The position numbers were made by a program, and so were the translations under genes. Below, piece after piece: positions 50,578-59,026 of a DNA stretch of 64,000 nt (positions are counted from its first letter, which is position 1; every line of letters begins with the position of its first letter). The stretch comes from Croceibacterium_A sp044506565 (lineage in GTDB: Bacteria; Pseudomonadota; Alphaproteobacteria; Sphingomonadales; Sphingomonadaceae): the NCBI GenBank assembly GCA_044506565.1, contig JBIQKN010000004.1, positions 15,814-79,813 on the forward strand, read 5' to 3'. The notes beneath the pieces were generated by a model. It saw only the letters and a list, made by a program, of their open reading frames with translations. It was not told the DNA's origin and ran no database searches.

Positions 50578-51426
50578 ATGCAGGAGCCCAGCATAACGGC
50601 GAGCCGGCTGGCCATCGCGGCCGGCCTGGCCGCGGCGATCGCGATCGGTGCCACCGGTTTCCTCATCGGCCGCACGACCGCACCCCGCGCCGCGCCGGCG
50701 GAACCGGTGGTAGTCGTGCCCGAGCCGGCTCCGACTCTCGTGAGCGACCGTACGCTGCGGCGAGTCGACCTGATCGACCTCGCGGAGGACGCAGCCGATG
50801 CTCTCAGCTCGGGCCTGTCTGCGCGCGACCCACTCGAAGCTGCTGCAGGTCGACGCCTCGACCTCGTGCTGCCGTTCGGCTGCTCGGGTCCCGACGAGAG
50901 CGGCGCGGCAATGCGCTGGCACTACGAGCCGGCGAACGAAACGTTGCGGATCACCGTCGAGCCGGCCAGTTGGACGCCGGAGCAGTGGGGGTTTGCCGCG
51001 GGAGCGGCTTTCGAGACCGCCGAAGGCTTCTGGATAGGGCGGCCGTGGTCGAGCAGCGAAGCGTGCCCCCCGAAGGGGCCGGTCCTCTCGCCCGACAGCG
51101 CGGCGTCCACCCTGCCGGAGCCTTCATTGGCGATCGCCCAGTTCTTTGCCGGCGAAGCGCGGCGCGATGCGCGGCGCGACGGGCGACCTTACGAAGTGGT
51201 GAAGCGCGTCCCCGCGGACACCTTCGACGGCTCGCGCGGCTTCCTGCTGCGGGTCCGCGGACGGATCGCGCCCGTCCCCGGCTCCGGTCTGGTCCACTGC
51301 ATCCAGCCCGCGGGTGCCGAGCAGCGACCGCTATGCATGATCGGCGCGCGCATCGACGAAGTGGCGATCGAAAGCCCGGTGAGCGGCGAGGTCATAGCGT
51401 CCTGGCCCGTCGAGGCGACGCGCTGA
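50578..51426 (+). CDS. Conserved hypothetical membrane-anchored protein
   Basis: A 282-residue protein with a single N-terminal membrane helix or uncleaved signal (RLAIAAGLAAAIAIGATGFLIG) and a soluble periplasmic part. Visible are a Pro-rich linker, DLVLPFGCSGPDE, an EQWGFAAG segment and a later FWIGRPWSSSEACPP block with several cysteines (in CSGPDE, SEACPP, LVHCIQ, LCMIG) that might pair. I do not recognise a family. The ATG at 50578 is preferred because the hydrophobic segment begins nearby. The neighbouring permease and putA are not obviously related to it. Confidence 0.6.
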   Translation: MQEPSITASRLAIAAGLAAAIAIGATGFLIGRTTAPRAAPAEPVVVVPEPAPTLVSDRTLRRVDLIDLAEDAADALSSGLSARDPLEAAAGRRLDLVLPFGCSGPDESGAAMRWHYEPANETLRITVEPASWTPEQWGFAAGAAFETAEGFWIGRPWSSSEACPPKGPVLSPDSAASTLPEPSLAIAQFFAGEARRDARRDGRPYEVVKRVPADTFDGSRGFLLRVRGRIAPVPGSGLVHCIQPAGAEQRPLCMIGARIDEVAIESPVSGEVIASWPVEATR

Positions 51427-51499
51427 GCCGCGAATCGGCGCCTGGGCTCCGGCGCCCGAGCGTCTTGATTGCACCTGCAACCGGGTGCAGGGCTTGGCG

Positions 51500-54400
51500 A
51501 TGATCGACCGCTCCGCGCTGCGTGCAGCCTACCGCCAGCAGGAAGCCGCTTGCGTGGCGGAGCGAATGCGGCAGGCGGCGCCCTCCTCGGCCGTTCACGA
51601 CCGGGCCGCGGCGCTCGCAGCGCGGCTGATCGAGGGCGCCCGCGCGCGCAAGGCGAGCGGGCTCGACGCGTTCCTGCAGACCTTCGGCCTCGGCACCGAC
51701 GAGGGCATCGCCCTGATGTGCCTCGCCGAGGCGCTGCTGCGCGTGCCCGACAGCGATACCGCCGACGCGCTGATCCACGACAAGCTCGCCGGGATCGACT
51801 GGGGCGAGCACCTCGGCGATTCGGATTCGACCTTCGTCAACGCGGCGACCTTCTCGCTGATGCTGACCGGGCAGGTGCTGCGCGGCGGCTCGCGCGACGA
51901 TGCCGGCTTCGCCAACGCGCTGCGCCGCGCGGTCGGCCGGCTCGGCGAACCGGTGATCCGCCAGGCGACGCTGCAGGCGATGCGCATTCTCGGCGGCCAG
52001 TTCGTGTTCGGGCGGACGATCGACGAGGCGCTCAAGCGCGCCGAGCCCGAGCGCAAGGCCGGCCTCACGCACAGCTTCGACATGCTCGGCGAGGCGGCGA
52101 TGACTTTCGCCGACGCCGAGCGCTACCGGCAGTCCTACGCCGCCGCGATCGGGCGGTTGGCGCGCGAAGCCGATGGCGGGGTGCGCTCGAGCCCGGGTAT
52201 CTCGGTCAAGCTCTCGGCCCTCTACCCGCGCTACGATTTCCTCCACGCCGAGGCCGCGAAGGCCGCGCTGGTGCCGATCGTGCGCGAACTCGCGCTTGCG
52301 GCGAGCGCGGCCGACATCCACTTCACGATCGACGCCGAGGAAGCCGAACGGCTCGAACTGTCGCTCGACGTGATCGAGGCGCTCGTCGAGGACGACGCGC
52401 TGTTCTCAGGCGGTTGGCAGGGCTTCGGGCTGGCGCTGCAGGCGTACCAGAAGCGCGCGGCGTCGCTGTGCGACTGGGTCGCGGCGCTCGCGCGGCGGCA
52501 CAACCGCCGGCTGATGGTGCGGCTCGTCAAGGGCGCCTACTGGGACAGCGAGATCAAGCTGAGCCAGGTCGGCGGGCACGGTGACTACCCGGTGTTCACC
52601 CGCAAGGTCGCGACCGACGTTTCGTACCTCGCCTGCGCGGCCAAGCTGCTGGCGGCCGCGGATGCGATCTATCCCGCGTTCGCGACCCACAACGCCTACA
52701 CGATCGGCGCGATCAAGGCGCTCGCCGGCTCGCGCGAATTCGAGTTCCAGCGCCTCCACGGCATGGGCGAGGACGTCTACGAAGTCCTTGCTGAAGAGGA
52801 AGGCGAGGACCCGACCCGCGTGCGCATCTACGCGCCAGTGGGCGGGCATAAGGACCTGCTTGCCTACCTCGTCCGCCGCCTGCTCGAGAACGGCGCCAAC
52901 TCCTCGTTCGTCAACCGCATGGCCGACGCCGACGTGCCCGTCGCCGAGCTAGTGACGAACCCGGTCGCGGACCTCGCCGCGCTCGAGCCGAAGCGCAACC
53001 CGTCGATCCCGCTCCCTGCCGACCTCTACCCCAACCGCCGCAATAGCGCCGGGGTGGACCTCGCCGACCCGAGCGTGCGCGAGCCGCTGCAGGCGGAGCT
53101 GGCGGCGCTCGAAACCAAGGCGTGGGCTGCGGTCCCCACCGTCATCGCGGCAAAGCCCAGAGGGGTGGGAGAGGGACAGTCGCGCGATCCTGCCAGGAAC
53201 CCCCGCCCCCCGACCCCCTCCCTTCGAGGGGAAGGGGAGACACGCGAGATATGCTCGCCGCAGGACGGGACCATCGTCGGCGAAACGCTCGACGCGACCG
53301 CTGCCGACATCGATTTGATGCTCGCTCGCGCCGAAGCCGCGCAGCCCGGGTGGGATGCGCTCGGCGGCACCGCACGGGCAGAACTGCTGATCCGCGCCTC
53401 GGACCTGTTCGAGGCCCACACCGCCGAACTCATCAGCCTGTGCCAGCGCGAGGCCGGCAAGACGCTGGTCGACGCGGTGCTCGAGGTACGCGAGGCGGTC
53501 GACTTCCTGCGATATTACGCCTGCGAGGCGCGGATGCTGTTCTCGGCGGCGCAGCCGCTGCCCGGCCCGACCGGCGAGCAGAACCTGCTGCGGCTCCACG
53601 GCCGCGGAGTGTTCGCGACGATCAGCCCGTGGAACTTCCCGCTGGCGATCTTCTCCGGCATGGCTTCGGCCGCGCTCGCCGCGGGCAACACGGCAATCGC
53701 CAAGCCGGCCGAGCAGACCCCGCTGATCGCCGCGCTCGCGGTGCGCCTGTGCAACGAAGCCGGCATCCCCGACGACGTGCTCCAGCTCGCCCCCGGCGAC
53801 GGTCGCGTCGGCGCCGCGCTGACCTCCGATCCGCGGATCGCCGGGGTCGCCTTCACCGGCTCGACCGAGACGGCGCGGGCGATCAACCGCGCCCTCGCCG
53901 CACGCGACGCGCCGATCGCCACGCTGATCGCCGAGACCGGCGGCCAGAACGCGCTGATCGTCGATTCGTCGGCGCTGCCCGAGCAGGTCGCGCGCGACGT
54001 GATGAGCTCGGCGTTCCAGAGCGCCGGCCAGCGCTGCTCGGCGTTGCGCGTGCTCTACGTCCAGGACGACGTTGCCGACGCCATGCTCGAGATGGTCCGC
54101 GGCGCGTTCGAGGCGCTGGTTATCGGCAATCCGGCGGACCTCGCGACCGACGTCGGTCCCGTGATCGATGCCGAAGCCAAGGCGCTGCTCGACGAGCACG
54201 TCGCGGCGATGCGCGCGGCCGGTCGCAAGGTCTGGCAGCGCGAGCTCGGCCCGGCCTGCGCCAACGGCACTTTCGTCGCGCCGACGATCGTCGAGATCGA
54301 CTCGATCGCCGACCTGCAGCGGGAGAACTTCGGCCCGGTGCTCCACGTCGCGCGCTTCCGCGCCGACCAGCTCGAGCAGGTGATCGACGACATCAACGCC

Positions 54401-54670
54401 ACTGGCTACGGCCTCACCCTCGGCCTGCACAGCCGCATCGATGCCACGCGCCGCCTCGTCGAGAGCCGGGCGAGGGCGGGGAACTTCTACGTCAACCGCA
54501 ACCAGATCGGCGCAGTCGTCGGCAGCCAGCCGTTCGGCGGGGAGGGGCTGTCGGGGACCGGCCCCAAGGCCGGCGGGCCCAACTACGTCGTCCGCTTCGC
54601 CACCGAGCGGGTGACGACGATCGACACCACCGCGGCCGGGGGGAACGCGAGTCTGCTGGCTGGAGGGTGA
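51500..54670 (+). CDS. putA: Bifunctional proline dehydrogenase / L-glutamate gamma-semialdehyde dehydrogenase
   Basis: PutA oxidises proline to glutamate in two steps. The 1056-residue protein lacks the N-terminal ribbon-helix-helix DNA-binding domain, so it is a non-regulatory type. The proline dehydrogenase barrel shows YPRYDFLHAEA and MVRLVKGAYWDSEIK; the aldehyde dehydrogenase half shows SPWNFPLAIF, FTGSTETARAI, ETGGQNALIV and the catalytic Cys in GQRCSALRVL. In the linker between the two domains about 30 residues (near 554-585, rich in Arg, Pro and Gly) derive from a palindromic repeat inserted in frame. The ATG at 51500 starts the recognised N-terminus; 15 nt upstream a second ATG is in frame. 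Confidence 0.95.
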   Translation: MIDRSALRAAYRQQEAACVAERMRQAAPSSAVHDRAAALAARLIEGARARKASGLDAFLQTFGLGTDEGIALMCLAEALLRVPDSDTADALIHDKLAGIDWGEHLGDSDSTFVNAATFSLMLTGQVLRGGSRDDAGFANALRRAVGRLGEPVIRQATLQAMRILGGQFVFGRTIDEALKRAEPERKAGLTHSFDMLGEAAMTFADAERYRQSYAAAIGRLAREADGGVRSSPGISVKLSALYPRYDFLHAEAAKAALVPIVRELALAASAADIHFTIDAEEAERLELSLDVIEALVEDDALFSGGWQGFGLALQAYQKRAASLCDWVAALARRHNRRLMVRLVKGAYWDSEIKLSQVGGHGDYPVFTRKVATDVSYLACAAKLLAAADAIYPAFATHNAYTIGAIKALAGSREFEFQRLHGMGEDVYEVLAEEEGEDPTRVRIYAPVGGHKDLLAYLVRRLLENGANSSFVNRMADADVPVAELVTNPVADLAALEPKRNPSIPLPADLYPNRRNSAGVDLADPSVREPLQAELAALETKAWAAVPTVIAAKPRGVGEGQSRDPARNPRPPTPSLRGEGETREICSPQDGTIVGETLDATAADIDLMLARAEAAQPGWDALGGTARAELLIRASDLFEAHTAELISLCQREAGKTLVDAVLEVREAVDFLRYYACEARMLFSAAQPLPGPTGEQNLLRLHGRGVFATISPWNFPLAIFSGMASAALAAGNTAIAKPAEQTPLIAALAVRLCNEAGIPDDVLQLAPGDGRVGAALTSDPRIAGVAFTGSTETARAINRALAARDAPIATLIAETGGQNALIVDSSALPEQVARDVMSSAFQSAGQRCSALRVLYVQDDVADAMLEMVRGAFEALVIGNPADLATDVGPVIDAEAKALLDEHVAAMRAAGRKVWQRELGPACANGTFVAPTIVEIDSIADLQRENFGPVLHVARFRADQLEQVIDDINATGYGLTLGLHSRIDATRRLVESRARAGNFYVNRNQIGAVVGSQPFGGEGLSGTGPKAGGPNYVVRFATERVTTIDTTAAGGNASLLAGG
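53157..53250. repeat. Palindromic repeat element lying in frame inside putA
   Basis: The segment has a G-rich left end (AGAGGGGTGGGAGAGGGA), a short spacer and a C-rich right end with the imperfect palindrome core CCCCCTCCC...GAGGGGAAGGGG at 53214-53238. It resembles the intergenic element at 32871-32980 and reads, in the putA frame, as RPPTPSLRGEGETRE. The intergenic copy, read in the GMC frame, gives RPPYPSPRGEGHERR. It has no stop in this frame and a length that keeps putA open. Exact ends are uncertain. Confidence 0.7.
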
Positions 54671-54674
54671 AGGG

Positions 54675-54843
54675 GCCCTCATCCAAGCTGCGGTAAGGCC
54701 CTTCGGACCTAACCTCCGCTATCCTTCTCCCACCAGTGGGAGAAGGAGGATTGCCGCCGATACCGCATCTTTCTTCTCCCACTGGTGGGAGAAGGATACG
54801 GAGACTTGGCCCCGGAGGGGCTTAGTCGGAGTTGGATGAGGGC
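54675..54843. repeat. Two ~72-nt REP units in head-to-head orientation
   Basis: Unit 1 (54675-54746) begins GCCCTCATCCAA and ends with the palindrome CCTTCTCCCAC/GTGGGAGAAGG. Unit 2 (54773-54843) is the reverse complement of the same element: it ends TTGGATGAGGGC, and its palindrome is the mirror copy with CTGG in place of CCAG. The middle parts are similar but not identical. Together they form a nested inverted structure in the putA-dcd spacer. Probably acts as a transcription end or mRNA-end stabiliser; not shown. Confidence 0.85.
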
Positions 54844-54917
54844 TCCTTCCCCTCTTAACCGGGGAAAACCCGGCACCTCCCTTGCTCCGCCGGCCCCGCT
54901 CCGGAATCCCTCGCTGC

Positions 54918-55472
54918 ATGGCCATTCTCTCCGACCGCTGGATTCGCAACGAAGTCCGCCACAGCGGGATGATCGAGCCGTTCGTCGAGCACCAGAAGCG
55001 CGAGGGCGCGATCTCCTACGGGCTCAGCTCCTATGGCTACGACGCGCGCGTGGCCGACGAGTTCAAGATTTTCACCAACGTCGACAACGCGGTTGTCGAC
55101 CCGAAGAACTTCTCCGGCAACAGCTTCGTCGACCGCAAGACCGACGTCTGCGTGATCCCGCCGAACAGCTTCGTGCTCGCGCGCACGGTCGAGTACTTTC
55201 GCATCCCGCGCGACGTGCTGGTGATCTGCCTCGGCAAGAGCACCTACGCGCGCTGCGGGATCATCGTGAACGTGACCCCGCTCGAGCCCGAGTGGGAAGG
55301 GCACGTCACGCTCGAGTTCTCCAACACCACCCCGCTGCCGGCGAAGATCTACGCCAACGAGGGTGCCTGCCAGTTCCTGTTCCTCAAGGGCAACGAGCCC
55401 TGCGAGACGAGCTATTCGGACCGCTCGGGCAAGTACATGGGCCAGCGCGGCGTGACCCTGCCCAAGCTCTAG
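54918..55472 (+). CDS. dcd: dCTP deaminase
   Basis: Dcd converts dCTP to dUTP for thymidylate synthesis. The 184-residue trimeric enzyme shows AISYGLSSYGYDARVADEF, ARTVEYFRIPRDVLVICLGKSTYARCGI with the SXXXXRXG-like active-site segment, TPLEPEWEGHVTLEFSN with the catalytic glutamate, and YANEGACQFLFLKG. The ATG at 54918 starts the family N-terminus MAILSDRWI. It follows the REP pair and precedes a DoxX gene. Confidence 0.96.
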   Translation: MAILSDRWIRNEVRHSGMIEPFVEHQKREGAISYGLSSYGYDARVADEFKIFTNVDNAVVDPKNFSGNSFVDRKTDVCVIPPNSFVLARTVEYFRIPRDVLVICLGKSTYARCGIIVNVTPLEPEWEGHVTLEFSNTTPLPAKIYANEGACQFLFLKGNEPCETSYSDRSGKYMGQRGVTLPKL

Positions 55473-55543
55473 CCGGCACCCAAACGGCCTCCGGGCGTTG
55501 ACCGCAGGCGCGGCAGGACGGGCCGACGCCGGGGAGACGTTCG

Positions 55544-56059
55544 ATGTCCTGGATTGCCGCGGCGCTCGGCCGCTTTCTGATCGCGATCATGTTCATCATT
55601 TCGGGCGTGCAGAAGATCGCCAATCCCGCGCCCACCGCGGCCATGCTCGAGGCGACCAACCTGCCCGCGAGCTTCGCGCTTCCGACCGGGATTTTCGAGT
55701 TCGTCGCCGGACTGCTGCTGGCGGTCGGGCTGATGACGCGGCTGACCGCGCTCGCGCTGTTCGTATTCGTGGGCCTGACGATCTTCTTCTTCCACAACCA
55801 ATTCGCCGACCCGCTGCAGGGCACCCTGGCGCTCAAGAACCTCGCGATCATGGGCGGCTTGCTGATGACCTTCGCCTACGGCCAGGTGCGCGGGACGTTC
55901 GACTACATGCGCGAGCGGCGACGGACCTACGACGCCGAGCTGCGCGCCGCGCGGGCCGAGGGCCGCGCCGAAGCCGCAGCGGCTGCGCCGCGCACCGTGG
56001 TCACCGATGTCGACGGCGACGGCGTCGCCGAGGTAAGGCCGAGACGACGCTGGTTCTGA
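55544..56059 (+). CDS. DoxX-family membrane protein
   Basis: A 171-residue protein with four predicted helices typical of DoxX (GRFLIAIMFIISGVQKIANP, FEFVAGLLLAVGLMTRL, ALALFVFVGLTIFFFHNQF, KNLAIMGGLLMTFAYG). The C-terminal 50 residues form a charged cytoplasmic tail ending in DVDGDGVAEV and an Arg-rich stretch, an unusual extension. DoxX proteins are linked to redox complexes in some species; role here unknown. It is followed 19 nt later by a SnoaL-like gene, so the two are probably cotranscribed. Confidence 0.83.
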   Translation: MSWIAAALGRFLIAIMFIISGVQKIANPAPTAAMLEATNLPASFALPTGIFEFVAGLLLAVGLMTRLTALALFVFVGLTIFFFHNQFADPLQGTLALKNLAIMGGLLMTFAYGQVRGTFDYMRERRRTYDAELRAARAEGRAEAAAAAPRTVVTDVDGDGVAEVRPRRRWF

Positions 56060-56078
56060 CGAGGCAAGGGAGGGGACG

Positions 56079-56675
56079 ATGGCGGATATGCAGGCGCTGC
56101 TCGAGCGCATCGAGAGGCTCGAGCGGCGCGCCCAGGCGGCCGAGGACTACCGCGACCTCGTCAACCTGCAGGGCGCCTACGGCTACTACGTCGACAAGGG
56201 CCTGTGGGACAAGGCGGCCGACCTGTTCGCGCGCGACGGCACGCTCGAGATCGCCGGGCGCGGCGTCTTCGTCGGCCGCGATCGGGTGCGCGAGTACCTG
56301 CGGCACCTGCCGCCCTACGGCCGCGGCACGCTCTACAACCACATGCAACTCCAGCCCGTGCTGCACATCGACAGCGAGGCCGGCACCGGCAGGGGCCGCT
56401 GGCGCACGCTGATGATGGTCGGCCGGCTCGGCCACGAGGGCCGCTGGGGCGAGGCGACCTACGAGAACAGCTATGTCCGCGAGGACGGTCGCTGGCGCAT
56501 CGCCAGCCTGCACGGCGTGGTCAACTTCTACACCGACTACGACGAAGGCTGGCATCGCGGCGGGGTCCCGCTACTGCGTTCGATCGAGGGCCTGGCGCCG
56601 GACCGACCGCCGACGATGGACTACGAAGCCTATCCGGAGCCGGTGATCGCGCCGTTTCATTACGAGGAGGTGTAG
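56079..56675 (+). CDS. SnoaL-like (NTF2-fold) protein
   Basis: A 198-residue protein with an N-terminal coiled-coil-like helix (LLERIERLERRAQAAED) followed by an NTF2/SnoaL-4 fold: LQGAYGYYVDKGLWDKAADLF, LEIAGRGVFVGRDRVREYL, then beta-strands with HMQLQPVLHID and the C-terminal FHYEEV. It may be a dehydratase, isomerase or binding protein. Unrelated in detail to the NTF2-like gene at 34741. Its stop codon is 26 nt before the assembly gap. Confidence 0.78.
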   Translation: MADMQALLERIERLERRAQAAEDYRDLVNLQGAYGYYVDKGLWDKAADLFARDGTLEIAGRGVFVGRDRVREYLRHLPPYGRGTLYNHMQLQPVLHIDSEAGTGRGRWRTLMMVGRLGHEGRWGEATYENSYVREDGRWRIASLHGVVNFYTDYDEGWHRGGVPLLRSIEGLAPDRPPTMDYEAYPEPVIAPFHYEEV

Positions 56676-56701
56676 TCCCAATCCTCCCCGAGCTTGCTCG
56701 G

Positions 56702-56801
56702 NNNNNNNNNNNNNNNNNNNNNNNNNNNNNNNNNNNNNNNNNNNNNNNNNNNNNNNNNNNNNNNNNNNNNNNNNNNNNNNNNNNNNNNNNNNNNNNNNNN
56801 N
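56702..56801. other. Assembly gap (100 N)
   Basis: Exactly 100 unknown bases, the usual placeholder for a scaffold join of unknown length. The sequence before it ends in CCGAGC-TT-GCTCGG, a palindrome cut off as the gap begins. The C-terminal residues and stop codon of the TonB receptor lie in it. Confidence 0.98.
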
Positions 56802-58924
56802 CGCACGCTCAGCTTCAGGTTCCGCCCGGCCAGCGGCACGAAGTCCTTGGTGAAGCTCGCGTGCCGCCGCCCCTCGGCGTCGAGCAGGTTGTTCGCCTGC
56901 AGCATTACCGTCAGGTTGTTGCTGCCGCGCAGCTTCCACGCGAGCGACAGGTTGACGTGGGCGAAGCCGTCGGTCGATGTCTCGAACGCGGCGGTGCGGT
57001 CCTGCGTGTCGAACCATTGCACCTCGGCGCGCGCATCGAGCCGGTCGGACTGCGCCTCGATCGCCCCGAGCAGGCTCAGCGGCGGGATCCGCGGCACCGG
57101 CGACCCGTCGGCGAGGGTCGCGCGCACGTAGTCGCCCTGCAGGTCGGCGACCCAGCGGAAACCGCCCGCCCGGAACAGCGGCACGCTCGCCTCGGCCTCG
57201 ATGCCGAAATGGTCGGCGCCCTGCTGCATCTGGCGGAACACCGACAAGCCGTCGCGCTCCTCGCCGGTCGTGTCGAGATAGACGAAGTCGTCGAACCAGG
57301 TGCGGTAGACCGCAAAACCGAAGTCCGCCCCGCCCATGCTCCCGCGCGCGTAGGCCTCGAGCCCCCATGCGGTCTCCGGCGACAGGTCGGGGTTGCCGAT
57401 CTCGAACTGCTGGGTGGCGATATGCGGCCCGTCGGCGAACAGTTCCTCGGCCGAAGGTGCGCGCGCCGCACGCGAGCCGTTGAGGCCGAAACGGAGGCCC
57501 GGCATCGGGCTCCAGGCGAGGCCCAGGGCTGCCGAGAAGGAATCGAACGTCCGTCGCGTGTCGGGCGCTTCGGTCGCGATCTCGATCCGCTCGTAGCGCG
57601 CCCCGCCCTCGATCTCGAACGGGTCGAGCTCGAGTTCCTGCAGCGTGAACAGAGCGAAGCTCTCGGTCGTGTTGGCGGGGACGAAGGCTTCCGCGCCGGC
57701 CGCGGCGAAGTCGCGGTACAGGTACTGTCCGCCGATCGACCCGCTCCACCCGCCGCGACGGTTCTGTATCAGCTCGACCCGGCCCTCGACGCCCTCGACC
57801 GCGAACCTAGTGCCGACCTCGTCTCCTTCCAGCTCGAGGTGAGTGTAGTCGGAGTAGGCCCAGCGTGTCGTCAGCTCGTCGAACAACCCGTCGCCGAGTT
57901 CGACCGCACCGCGCAAGTCGGCCCGCCACTGCTCGAGCGCGATCGAGACCGGTTCGGCGCCGTGCCCGTGGCCCTCCTCCTCGTCTTCCTCGCCTTCCTC
58001 GTGCGCGTGATGCGCGCCGGGCCGCGTTGGCACGCCGTAGCGGCTGTCGTAGTAGCCGACCGCGACCCCGAGACTGGCGCCGCTGCCGAACCAGGCGAGG
58101 CCGCTGCCGAGCGAGACCGTCTCTGCCGCGCTCGAGGGCAGCACGCCGCGCCGGCCCGCCGTCTCGGTCAGCTCTGCTGCTTCCTCGGCATGGCCTTCTT
58201 CGAGTTCCTCCGCCGCGTCCGCGAGCAGCTCCTGCCGCAGCGTTTCGGACAGCACGAAGCCGGCGATTTCGACGTCGTCGGTGCGCCGCCACGACCCGTC
58301 GACGTGGAATGCCAGTGTCGGCGCCAGCGGCACGTCGAACGAAGCCCCGCCTTCGCGCAGGTCGTAGGCGGTGTCGAGCGAGGCGAGGGTGTCTATGTGA
58401 ATCGGCTCGTCGGGCACGCGCAGCGGGATGCGTTTGTCGATCACGTTGACCGCGCCGCCGATTGCCGAGCTGCCGTAGAGCAGCACCGCCGGACCGCGCA
58501 GCACCTCGATCCGGTCGGCGGTCAGCGGGTCGATCGTCACCGCGTGGTCCGCCGAGGTGTTCGAGGCGTCGATCGCGCCGATCCCGTCGAGCAGCACGCG
58601 CACGCGGTCGCCCTGCAGCCCGCGCAACACCGGCCGCGAGGCGCCGGGGGAGAAGCTCGTCGCCGAGACGCCGGGAACCTTGGTCAGCACTTCGCCGATC
58701 TGCCCGTCGAGGCTGCGCTGCAGCTCCTCACGCTCGACCACCGAGGTGCCGGCCAGCATGTCGAGCCGCCGGAGTCCGCCCGCGGTCACGTAGATCGGTT
58801 CGCCGTGGAAGTCGTCGTCGTCGACCGGCGGCGCGGGCGCCACCGGGGCGCCGTCCTGCGCGAAAGCGGAGAAGGGCAGCGACAGGCATGTCGCTGCGGC
58901 AAGCAGGAAACGAAGCGAAGTCAT
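56802..58924 (-). CDS. ZnuD-like TonB-dependent receptor, 3' end in the gap
   Basis: About 707 residues are visible. Signal peptide (SLRFLLAAATCLSLPFSAFAQ), plug (PGVSATSFSPGASRPVLRG, DRIEVLRGPAVLLYGSSAIG, GAVNVIDKRIP) and barrel, ending at GRNLKLSV, so only a few residues should be missing. A loop near residue 300 reads HHAHEEGEEDEEEGHGHG, a His/acid-rich patch found in ZnuD-like receptors that take up zinc or other transition metals. I chose the ATG at 58924, which starts the signal peptide; no good Shine-Dalgarno is evident. Substrate by analogy is zinc, not shown. Confidence 0.88.
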
Positions 58925-58945
58925 GAGGGAACGATCACCGAAAGG

Positions 58946-58959
58946 TATGTGACAACATA
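58946..58959. promoter_or_regulatory. Dyad upstream of the metal-type TonB receptor
   Basis: TATGT-GACA-ACATA is an inverted repeat centred 28 nt before the receptor ATG. AT-rich dyads with TATGTT-like arms are the type bound by Zur or Fur family repressors. Length and position fit repression of the receptor in metal sufficiency. It is a weak match by eye only. Confidence 0.35.
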
Positions 58960-59026
58960 TCATTGCCGCTAGCGGCCCTGTGTCGGCTTGCCAAGATAAA
59001 ATGCGCCGAGTGGTGAAGCTGGTCCG

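Noticed and set aside
54675..54843. Possible CRISPR-like array in the putA-dcd spacer
   Set aside because: Only two units in opposite orientation, palindromic, with no regular spacers and no cas genes.
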